Assembly: GCF_017726655.1 (NCBI RefSeq)
Contig: NZ_CP072308.1
Location: 744,001-808,000, forward strand
DNA from: Agrobacterium tumefaciens
GTDB lineage: Bacteria > Pseudomonadota > Alphaproteobacteria > Rhizobiales > Rhizobiaceae
DNA: 64,000 nt
Direction of reading: 5' to 3'
Part shown: positions 10,239 to 17,900 of the stretch, piece after piece
Numbering within the stretch: the stretch's first letter is position 1
How the letters are laid out: each line of letters begins with the position of its first letter
Notes under the pieces: model-generated
The model's database searches: none
The model's input: only the letters and a program-made list of their open reading frames with translations
What the model was told of the DNA's origin: nothing
Translations under genes and position numbers: made by a program

Positions 10239-10799
10239 ATGTATTCGCGCTTCTTTTCGCTTATGGGCGGACTTGCCGCCATATTGTCCGTCAGTGGCGG
10301 CTTCGGTCTGTCTGACGTCCATGCCGCACCGCGCGATCGTGACGACGTGTTCTTTCGCTCGGTGGCTGGCGTCTGGAAAGGCCCGGGCGAAATCGTTGCC
10401 GGCAAGTACAAGGGCACCAAGTTCACCTGCGACCTGACGGGCGAGCCACTCGACGACAAGCAGACCGGCATCAAACTCGGCGGCACCTGCCGCGTCGGCG
10501 TTTTCAGCCAGCCCATGTCTGCCGTCATCAGCCAGAAGGGCAACAGCTACGAGGGCAAGTTTCTCGATGGCGCTGGCGGCAAGGGGCTCGACATCACCTC
10601 TGGTCAGGTGAGCGGTGACAAGGTCGTCGTCGGCATCAACCGCGCCAAGCTGAACGGCGCGATGGTTGCACGCGTGTCGAACGACAATTCGATGAATATC
10701 ACCATTTCGGTCAAGGTCGCAGACCAGATGATCCCCGTCATCGGCGTGACGCTGGCGCGTGATATCGATCAGATCGCCGTCGGCTCTATCAAGCCGTAA
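10239..10799 (+). CDS. Conserved secreted protein, unknown function
   Basis: 186 residues with a clear signal peptide (hydrophobic core GGLAAILSVSGG, Ala-x-Ala-like site near DVHAA at about residue 30). The mature part has VAGVWKGPGEIVAGKYKGTKFTC and is rich in short beta-strand-like, Gly-containing segments, suggesting a small periplasmic beta-barrel or lipocalin-like fold. I do not recognise a named family. It has its own terminator (10827), which lies inside the end of the convergent folK. TTAACCAT, a CtrA half-site-like octamer, sits 54 bases upstream of the start (10178-10185). Confidence 0.75.
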   Translation: MYSRFFSLMGGLAAILSVSGGFGLSDVHAAPRDRDDVFFRSVAGVWKGPGEIVAGKYKGTKFTCDLTGEPLDDKQTGIKLGGTCRVGVFSQPMSAVISQKGNSYEGKFLDGAGGKGLDITSGQVSGDKVVVGINRAKLNGAMVARVSNDNSMNITISVKVADQMIPVIGVTLARDIDQIAVGSIKP

Positions 10800-10813
10800 A
10801 AGCCATCATTTTC

Positions 10814-11350
10814 TCAGCTGTCGCCAAACGGGAGTGTCCACCACTCCCGTTTTTTGTTTGCGCGGACAATGCCATTTACATCTGCTTGCTGCAGCCATTC
10901 GCTGACAGGCTTTCCCTTGACGCTGAGATCAGGCGCGATGTCGGCGAGCGGCAGCAGCACGAAAGCGCGGTCAGTCATGCGCGGATGCGGCACTTCAAGG
11001 CTTTCCGTAACGACAGACTCATTACCGTAGGTGAGCACGTCGATGTCGATGGTGCGCGGTCCCCAGCGCTCCGTCCGCACCCGCTTCATGCCCTTTTCGA
11101 TATCGAGGCAGAGTTGCAAAAGCGCGGGCGGCGTCAACCCGGTCTCGACCAAAGCGCAGCAATTGAAAAAGTCCGCCTGATCCGTCTTGCCCCATGGCGG
11201 GGTACGGTAGAGGTCGGAAACGGCAAGCAAATGGCAATCGGCATGCGCATCGAGTTCGCGCAGTGCTCTCGCCATCGCGGCGGCTGGATCGCCGATATTG
11301 CCGCCAAGACCCAGTGCGGCCACCGTCATCGTCTCAGGCACGATGTTCAA
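10814..11350 (-). CDS. folK: 2-amino-4-hydroxy-6-hydroxymethyldihydropteridine pyrophosphokinase
   Basis: Transfers pyrophosphate from ATP to hydroxymethyldihydropterin in folate synthesis. The 178-residue protein has the HPPK signatures LGLGGNIGDP near the N-terminus, SDLYRTPPWG, and the metal-binding RWGPRTIDIDVL with VPHPRMTDRAFVL. It is the last gene of folP-folB-folK and its start overlaps the end of folB by 17 bases. Its 3' end contains the stem-loop that terminates the opposite transcript. Confidence 0.95.
   Translation of the reverse strand: MNIVPETMTVAALGLGGNIGDPAAAMARALRELDAHADCHLLAVSDLYRTPPWGKTDQADFFNCCALVETGLTPPALLQLCLDIEKGMKRVRTERWGPRTIDIDVLTYGNESVVTESLEVPHPRMTDRAFVLLPLADIAPDLSVKGKPVSEWLQQADVNGIVRANKKREWWTLPFGDS
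10827..10856 (+). terminator. Terminator embedded in the 3' end of folK
   Basis: Stem AACGGGAGTG/CACTCCCGTT with a 5-base loop and a run of Ts. It ends the upstream secreted-protein gene but lies wholly within the last codons of the convergent folK. Confidence 0.85.
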
Positions 11351-11699
11351 CGCTCACCTGGGCGTAATCGAGAATGCCGGGAACGGGCGCAGAGGGTTTA
11401 CGCACGGTGATCTTGAGCCAGACGATCTGCGGGTAGCGCGCGCGCAGCGCCTTGGCGATATCGTTCGCCAAGGCCTCGATCAGGTAACGGCGCTGTCCCA
11501 CGACAATCTTTTCGATGACGGCGAAAGCCACGCCGTAATCGACAGTGTTTTCGATATCGTCCGTTTCCAGCGCATCGCCCGCTTCGACTTCCATCTCGGC
11601 ATCCACGAAAAAGCGCTGGCCCAGCACCTCTTCCTGCTCGAGGAGACCATGACGGGCGAAAAAGGAACAGTTTTTCAGGATGATGGTATAGCGGCTCAT
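11334..11699 (-). CDS. folB: Dihydroneopterin aldolase
   Basis: Cleaves dihydroneopterin to hydroxymethyldihydropterin, the step before FolK. The 121-residue protein fits the family length and shows ARHGLLEQEEVLGQRFFVD at about residues 14-32, DTVDYG-like ENTVDYGVAF, and the C-terminal ITVRKPSAPVPG containing the conserved Lys. It overlaps folK by 17 bases and follows folP by 78 bases. Confidence 0.95.
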   Translation of the reverse strand: MSRYTIILKNCSFFARHGLLEQEEVLGQRFFVDAEMEVEAGDALETDDIENTVDYGVAFAVIEKIVVGQRRYLIEALANDIAKALRARYPQIVWLKITVRKPSAPVPGILDYAQVSVEHRA

Positions 11700-11777
11700 C
11701 GCATCGCCTCCATGGCAGGACTGTTTTGCAGCAACATCGTCCCATCTTCGGGGGACGGCATTCCCGCACTCGTTAAA

Positions 11778-12638
11778 CTAGGCATCGGCCTTTGCAGTGG
11801 TTTTGGCAAGGACCGCATCGGCAATTGCCAGGGCATCACGCGTCGCGGCGACATTGTGCACGCGGAAAACGGCAGCGCCGGCCAGCCTTAGCACGACCGT
11901 TGTCGCTGCCGTTCCGATATCGCGATCCGCAGCGGAATCCCGGCCCGTCAGCGACCCGATGAAACGCTTCCGCGACGTGCCGGCCAGAACCGGCAGCCCG
12001 AACGCCGAGAGTTCACCGAAGCGCGCCATCAGTGCGACATTCTCTTCCTCGTCCTTCGCGAAGCCAAATCCCGGATCAAGCACGACGGCCTCGCGGCTGA
12101 TGCCGGCATTATCAGCGATCTCAAGCGATCGGTCGAGAAATTCGAACTGATCCTTGATGACGTCGGCAAGCTTCTGCCTGTCGCGGCCGGTATGCATGAT
12201 GCAGACGCCGGCGCGAAACGCGGCAACAACGCCGGCCATGTCAGGATCTTTCTGCAGCCCGAAGACATCGTTGACGATATGCGCGCCCGCTGCGATCGCC
12301 AGCCTTGCCGTTGAGGCGCGATACGTGTCGATGGAAATCAGCGCATCCGTCTCGCGACGCAATTTTTCGATGACGGGCAGGACGCGGTCCTGCTCTTCGG
12401 CTTCCGTCACCGCCGCTGCACCCGGACGGGTTGATTCGCCGCCGATATCGATGATGTCAGCGCCCTCCTCCACGCAGGTCAGCGCATGGGAAAAGGCCGC
12501 ATCGATGGCGAGATAACGGCCGCCATCGGAAAAGGAATCAGGGGTGGCGTTCACGATGGCCATAATACGGCCACGCCCATCAAGTTTCAGGGAGCGGCCA
12601 TGGGCCGCTTGCCAGGCGTTGCTGCCGACTGTTATCAC
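11778..12638 (-). CDS. folP: Dihydropteroate synthase
   Basis: Joins hydroxymethyldihydropterin pyrophosphate with p-aminobenzoate; the sulfonamide target. From the GTG at 12638, with AAGG ten bases upstream, the protein is 286 residues; a longer frame to 12710 lacks family support. Signatures: IVNATPDSFSDGG, DIGGESTRPGA, the SIDTYR strand, VLDPGFGFAK, and the C-terminal GTSRKRFIG and RVHNV. First gene of folP-folB-folK. Confidence 0.95.
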   Translation of the reverse strand: MITVGSNAWQAAHGRSLKLDGRGRIMAIVNATPDSFSDGGRYLAIDAAFSHALTCVEEGADIIDIGGESTRPGAAAVTEAEEQDRVLPVIEKLRRETDALISIDTYRASTARLAIAAGAHIVNDVFGLQKDPDMAGVVAAFRAGVCIMHTGRDRQKLADVIKDQFEFLDRSLEIADNAGISREAVVLDPGFGFAKDEEENVALMARFGELSAFGLPVLAGTSRKRFIGSLTGRDSAADRDIGTAATTVVLRLAGAAVFRVHNVAATRDALAIADAVLAKTTAKADA

Positions 12639-12742
12639 GTAACACGCGCCTTTCGGGAATAACGGAGTGTTATGCCAATTCTTATAAGTTCCACTCCGCC
12701 TATGCAGCAAACCTTTTTCAAGTTCAACCGGAAGGCCGGGTC

Positions 12743-13369
12743 ATGACCAAATCATCACGTGCTCTTTGCGCCGCAATGGCGGTCGTAGCAGCGCTTTCCC
12801 TCCCCGGACCGGCTTTTTCCGATACCATCGTCCGCAAGACCTATTCCTATTTCTCGATCGGCGGCAAGACGGCGGCCGATCTCGATCAACAGCTATCCAA
12901 ACACGGTCCGCTGACCCGCAATACCGGCGCACGTCATCCCGGCGCGACGGAAATCAAATTCGGTGGCGAACTGACCTATGTCGAGAAGAACGGCCTTTGC
13001 AGCGTCGGCACGGCGAAGGTTCTCCTGAACACGCGCATTCTGCTGCCGCAGTGGAAGAACCGCCGCCGCACCACGGCGGAACTCGCCTTCATCTGGGATA
13101 CGCTGCTTGCAGACATCAAGCGCCACGAGGAGCGTCACGCGGAAATTGCCCGCTACTATGCCCGCTCTCTCGAACGGCAGCTGACGTCGCTCCGGCCGCA
13201 AAAGAGCTGCGAAACTCTGCAGGGCATGGTCGGCAAGATCACCCAGACCGTCATGGACGAGCATGACAAGGACCAGATGCGGTTCGACATGGTGGAGTCG
13301 AAGAACTTCGATGCGCGCATGACCCGGCTTCTGAAGAACCGGTTGGCCCAGGGTCAGACGCGCCGCTGA
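12743..13369 (+). CDS. DUF922 domain secreted protein, HExxH-containing
   Basis: 208 residues with an N-terminal signal peptide (cleavage near GPAFSD, about residue 27). The DUF922 domain opens with YSYFSIGGKTAADL and contains HEERHAEIA (His at about residue 133), an HExxH pattern that suggests a zinc-dependent hydrolase or a vestige of one. The family is common in rhizobia and has no assigned function. It is divergent from folP, with 104 bases between the two starts, and is followed by a small hairpin at 13392-13406. Confidence 0.8.
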   Translation: MTKSSRALCAAMAVVAALSLPGPAFSDTIVRKTYSYFSIGGKTAADLDQQLSKHGPLTRNTGARHPGATEIKFGGELTYVEKNGLCSVGTAKVLLNTRILLPQWKNRRRTTAELAFIWDTLLADIKRHEERHAEIARYYARSLERQLTSLRPQKSCETLQGMVGKITQTVMDEHDKDQMRFDMVESKNFDARMTRLLKNRLAQGQTRR

Positions 13370-13410
13370 ACAGCCCCAGGCAGTCCCATTTATCACCCTG
13401 AGTGATGGGG

Positions 13411-13427
13411 CATGACGTTACGTCATG
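13411..13427. promoter_or_regulatory. Perfect 8+1+8 palindrome, possible operator
   Basis: CATGACGT-T-ACGTCATG, an odd-centred perfect inverted repeat, 42 bases after the DUF922 stop and about 48 bases before the structured RNA. Its size fits a dimeric regulator site for the RNA promoter, but it could also form a hairpin in the DUF922 mRNA tail. Confidence 0.4.
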
Positions 13428-13474
13428 TCCTATCTCACCCGTGAATTCTCGCCATGGTGCGGGCGCCAAGACTC

Positions 13475-13645
13475 ATTGTACGTTCTTCGTACGGTATAGG
13501 ACCTTGCAGCCAGGCGGCCTCGGGGACATGCCGCCTCCGGTTCTCCCGGTACGCACTTGAGGGCTCGCAGGTGTTTCCTCCCTCGCCTGCATGCTGCGTA
13601 CCCGCCTCGCCCCGCTCCCCGCTACCAGGTGAGCGGGGCTTTTTC
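13475..13645 (+). ncRNA. Structured small RNA with its own terminator
   Basis: About 170 bases with no plausible reading frame but four successive stems. They are 13475-13482/13488-13495 (GTACG core, loop TTCTT), AGGCGGC/GCCGCCT at 13512-13518/13530-13536, GGTACGCA/TGCGTACC at 13548-13555/13595-13602 with GAGGG/CCCTC nested inside, and a GC-rich terminator GCCCCGCTC/GAGCGGGGC followed by TTTTT at 13609-13644. The layout is that of rhizobial trans-acting sRNAs of 140-170 nt, but I cannot assign it to one of the named alpha-r families. It converges on the ferredoxin gene. Confidence 0.65.
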
Positions 13646-13670
13646 TGTCGGGAACCAGCGCTTGACGGCT

Positions 13671-13991
13671 TCAGCCCTGGCGTTCGGGAACGTGAACGAC
13701 GAGACCATCAAGGTCGTCATTCATCTTGATCTGACAGGAAAGCCGGGATGTCGGCCGAACGTCGAAAGCGAAGTCGAGCATATCCTCTTCCATCGGTTCC
13801 GGTCCGCCGACACGCTCGGCCCAGGCGTCATCGACGTAGACATGACAGGTCGCACAGGCACAGGCGCCACCGCACTCCGCATCGATGCCGGGGATGGAGT
13901 TGCGAACCGCGTTCTCCATGACGGTGGAGCCATTGCTGACGTCGAGTTCATGAGGCGTGCCGTCAAAGGCAACGATGGTGAGTTTTGTCAT
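13671..13991 (-). CDS. 2Fe-2S ferredoxin, adrenodoxin type
   Basis: 106-residue electron carrier. Cluster ligands are Cys40, Cys46, Cys49 and Cys86 ([11 protein letters not shown] plus RLSCQI); an additional Cys44 lies between them. The C-x5-C-x2-C-x36-C spacing is that of vertebrate/bacterial adrenodoxin-like ferredoxins, which serve P450s or Fe-S cluster assembly. No isc or P450 gene is adjacent, so the redox partner is unknown. Monocistronic and tail-to-tail with the small RNA. Confidence 0.93.
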   Translation of the reverse strand: MTKLTIVAFDGTPHELDVSNGSTVMENAVRNSIPGIDAECGGACACATCHVYVDDAWAERVGGPEPMEEDMLDFAFDVRPTSRLSCQIKMNDDLDGLVVHVPERQG

Positions 13992-14120
13992 GCTGGAAAT
14001 CCAAAATCTGGTCTGAGAACTGTTCTAAACACATAGAAAGGCCGGCCCGCCTTGGCAACCCGCTTCACGAGCTTCAGGCATGACCGGCTTGGGCGAAACG
14101 GCAATTGTATAAGAACCGCC

Positions 14121-14489
14121 TTATCGGCAAAGTTTCAAAATGAAATTTTCGGCCTCGACAATGGCAGCTGCGAGTTTCGCGATTGCCGCGGTGTCATTGC
14201 CCTTTTCTTCTACCGAAGTCGCGGCAGCCGAAACTGCGGATGCGCCGACCGACTGAGCCGAACCCTTCAGCCGGTGCGCCGTCGCAATAACCGACTTGTC
14301 ATCCGCTCCAATCATCTCGTGCAGGGCGGCACGCGCGTTGCGGCTGAAGAGCTGCAACACCTCGATTTCCAAATCCTTGTCGCCCATTGTCTGTCTGGAA
14401 AGATGATCGAAATCGATCGGCTTTTGACTGGCGGCAGGCATGCCGCCGTAATTATCGGGCGCTTCGAAAACAATACTGACCGCTGCCAT
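14121..14489 (-). CDS. Orphan histidine phosphotransfer (Hpt) domain protein
   Basis: 122 residues consisting of little more than one Hpt domain: the phospho-acceptor motif is ATAHRLKGSAQSVGA with His at residue 72. Such proteins relay phosphate between hybrid kinases and response regulators. No kinase or regulator is adjacent; CckA is 10 kb away and normally signals through ChpT, a different fold, so a CckA link is only speculative. A promoter region shared with gpr lies upstream. Confidence 0.85.
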   Translation of the reverse strand: MAAVSIVFEAPDNYGGMPAASQKPIDFDHLSRQTMGDKDLEIEVLQLFSRNARAALHEMIGADDKSVIATAHRLKGSAQSVGASAVSAAATSVEEKGNDTAAIAKLAAAIVEAENFILKLCR

Positions 14490-14965
14490 GGCTGGAATCC
14501 TGTCTCACCATTTCCTGTTTCGTGTCACATCTGTGTCGTATTCACGCATTGTGGCAGCTGCTATCGGCTTAAATTACGGCGTGACGCTGGCGAAAATCTT
14601 CTGCTATGGTTAATTTATGTTAAACTTAGGCGAAACAAGGCGTTCAGCGCGAAACTCCGGTTTAAAAACTGTTAAAAAGCCGACACTTCGCCCCTGCCGC
14701 AAATCCGCATTAATTGTTTCGAACACCTAAATGTGTCACTACGGTACTGCCGTTCTCTCAGGGCTTAAGCTCAAGCTTTGTTATTGCGGCATGGTGATGT
14801 AATTTCGCCCGAAAGCTGGGTCACCAGCAGTCGGGATTTGGTAAATGGCGGGACTGTTCTCTCTTGAGGGTCGAGTTCCGCTGGCATGATGGCGGCAGTC
14901 TGCTTGCGTATCGCAGGTGGGTCAACGGCATGAAGCCGGGCGTAAGTGTAACGAGGCGTAACCGC
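14490..14965. other. 476-base divergent intergenic region between the Hpt gene and gpr
   Basis: No gene seen. It holds ATGGTTAA (reverse of the CtrA half-site TTAACCAT) at 14606-14613 and two TTAA-N6-TTAA pairs, one base short of the CtrA spacing. Promoters for both flanking genes must lie here. Confidence 0.5.
14606..14613 (-). promoter_or_regulatory. CtrA half-site-like octamer upstream of gpr and the Hpt gene
   Basis: ATGGTTAA on the plus strand is TTAACCAT on the minus strand. It sits 117 bases upstream of the Hpt gene start and 353 bases upstream of gpr. A single octamer of this kind is weak evidence. Confidence 0.25.
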
Positions 14966-17900
14966 ATGGCGAATAACAAGATCAGCGACTCTGTCGACGA
15001 GACTGCTTTTCAGGCGTTGGAAGATGCCCTGCAGCTTGGCGCTTTCGAAGAGAAGCCGGAGACGCGGAAACCTGCAGCGCCGAAGCAGCCGGAGGCCAGA
15101 GTGAAGGAAGCAAGCAGACCGTCCCCTGCTCCCGAGGCCGCACGCGCGCCTGTCGAACAGACACCCCGCTCGCCCAATCTCGAAGCCGCCAATGACGGAT
15201 CCAAGCGCAGCCCGGCCATGATCCTGAAATCGCTGGAGGGCGGATCGATCGGCGGCGCGCTTCGCAACGCCACGATCATGTCAATCATCTGGGCGCTCGG
15301 CGGCCTCGGCGTCGCCCACCTTCTTTATGGCAACGCCCTTTGGAACATCGGCTCGCTGGCTGATCTCACAGCAATTCCGGGCCTGATGGCCATCGTCGTC
15401 GGCATACTTGTGCCGATCATGCTGTTCTTTGCCTTCGCGATCATGATGGCGCGCGCGCGCGACCTGCGCAACGCCGCCCGCTCGATGGCGGAAGTCGCGC
15501 TTCGTCTTGCCGAGCCGGAAACTGTCGCCTCCGACCGCATTATGTCCGTCGGTCAGGCGGTGCGCCGCGAAGTTTCGGCCATGAATGACGGCATCGAGCG
15601 CACGATTGCCCGTGCCACCGAGCTCGAAACGCTTGTTCATTCCGAGGTCAACGCGCTCGAGCGCAGCTATGCGGACAATGAACTGCGCGTGCGCAGCCTC
15701 GTGCAGGAGCTGACCGCCGAACGCGACGCGATCGTCAACCATGCCGAGCGCATCCGCTCGTCCATTGTCGGCGCCCAGGAACAGATCAAGGAAGAACTGT
15801 CCATCGTCGGCGAAGAGCTTTCGATGCGGATTGCGACGACCGGCGAAGCTTTCGCTTCGATGATCGATACGCGTTCCGCCGCTCTCCTCGAAAAATCCCG
15901 CGCTTCGACCGAAGCGATGGGCAGCCTGATTGCCGCCAAGACCGAAAACCTGCTTCAGGCGCTGAATTCCTCCGGTTCGACGATTTCGAACGAATTCGAC
16001 ATGCGTCTGCATAACCTCACCTCGACCCTCGACGAGCGCGGTGAAGTGTTGCTGGAGCGTTTCGCAATCCATGCGTCGACGCTGGATAGCGGTGTCGAGA
16101 GCCTCAACAGCGCTCTTGAAGAACGCACCCGCCAGCTTAACGAGACGCTCTCGACGCGCACGCTGGAGCTCAACCGCAATATCGAGCGCGGCCAGCAGGT
16201 CATCGGCGGCTCACTGGATACGGTTCTCGACAAGCTCTCCACCACGCTCGAAGAAAAAGGTCTCTCCTTCCGTCAGAGCTTGCAGAGCACCGCTGACGAC
16301 GCCATCATGGACCTCGATCTTCGCTCGGGCCTCTATGAAGAGCGGTTGCAGGCGACCGTCGGTCAGGTCAATTCCGCATTCGACGAGCATGTGTCGCAAT
16401 TTGCCAGCGCCTTCGATCAGCGCGCCGGCAGCCTCGACAGCAAGCTTATGGAAAGCCTTGCCCGCATCAATGAAACCGTCGCCGGTGGCTCTGAAGCCCT
16501 CGATACGATGCTGAATTCCGGCCTCGAGCGCATCGGCGCCACCATGACCGATCAGTCATTGGCGCTTGCCACCGCGCTCGGCACGGGTCAAGAAATGCTG
16601 GAAAGTGCCCTTGAAAGCCGCACACAGGCTTTCAACGAGGCAATCGGCCAGCGCACCGCCGAAATTACCGATGCTTTCGCCAATTCGCATGAGAAGATCG
16701 ACGCCGTGCTGGCGGACCGCAGCAATGCCCTGTTCGGCGCGCTTTCGGCCAGCCAGGACCGCTTCGACGAGGCCCTCGCCAGCCGTTCGTTGGCCATCAC
16801 TGGCTCCGTCTCCGGTACGGCGGAACGCCTTGCCGCCATGCTCGACGAGCGCGCTGCCGCCATCAATAATGTTGTCGCCGATGTTGAGCGTCGGCTTGCC
16901 GAAACGCTTGAAACCCGTGCCGCCGCCATCACGGGCGCTGTCTCCGGCATCGAAGACCGCATCTCAGACACGCTGGAAAGCCGCACCGCGGCGCTGCACG
17001 ATGTCGTCTCCGGTGCGGAAAACCGCATCGCCGATACACTTGACGGCCGCACCGCCGCCCTCACGAGCGCGATTTCCGGCGTCGAAGAACGCATCGCAGA
17101 CGCCATGGACAGCCGTACCCTGTCGCTCGACATGACCTTCGCCAATGTCGAGGAACGCCTTTCCGAAACCCTCGACCACCGGACGTCGGCCCTGACAGGC
17201 ATCGTGGCAACCGCCGAAGAAAAAATCGCCGGCGCGCTCGACAGCCGGACAGCCCTGTTCGGCGACGTCGTTGCCGGTGCGGAGCACCGTATCGCCGAAA
17301 CGCTGGACGGCCGCACCGCCGCGCTCAACGCCGTTGTCTCGGGCGCTGAAGAACGCATCGCCGATGCGCTGGACAGTCGCACCATGGCGCTCGACATGAC
17401 CTTCTCCGGCGCAGAGGAAAAAATCGCCGAAGCCCTCGACACCCGCACCGCGGCCCTCGGCGATCTGGTTGCAAGCGCCGAGACGCGTATTGCCGGCGCG
17501 CTCGACAGCCGCACGGATTCGCTGAAGAACGTTGTTTCCGGTGCCGAAGAGCGTATCACCGACGCGCTCGATAGCCGCACCGTGGCTCTCGACATGACCT
17601 TCTCCGGCGCGGAAGAAAAAATCGCCCAGGCGCTCGACACGCGTACCGCCGCCCTTGGCGATCTGGTGGCCAGCGCCGAGAACCGCATCGCCGGCGCGCT
17701 GGACAGCCGTACGGACTCGCTGAAGACCATCGTTTCGGGTGCGGAAGAGCGGATCACAGATGTGCTCGACAGCCGCACCATGGCGCTCGACATGAGCTTC
17801 TCCGGCGTTGAGGAGAAGATCACCGATATTCTCGATGGCCGCACCGCCGCCATCAACAGCGCCGTTGCCGGCGTTGAAGACCGCATCGCGAGCGCTCTCG

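Noticed and set aside
14606..14680. CtrA boxes upstream of gpr
   Set aside because: The TTAA pairs are spaced by 6, not 7, bases; only a half-site-like octamer is left, too weak to assert.
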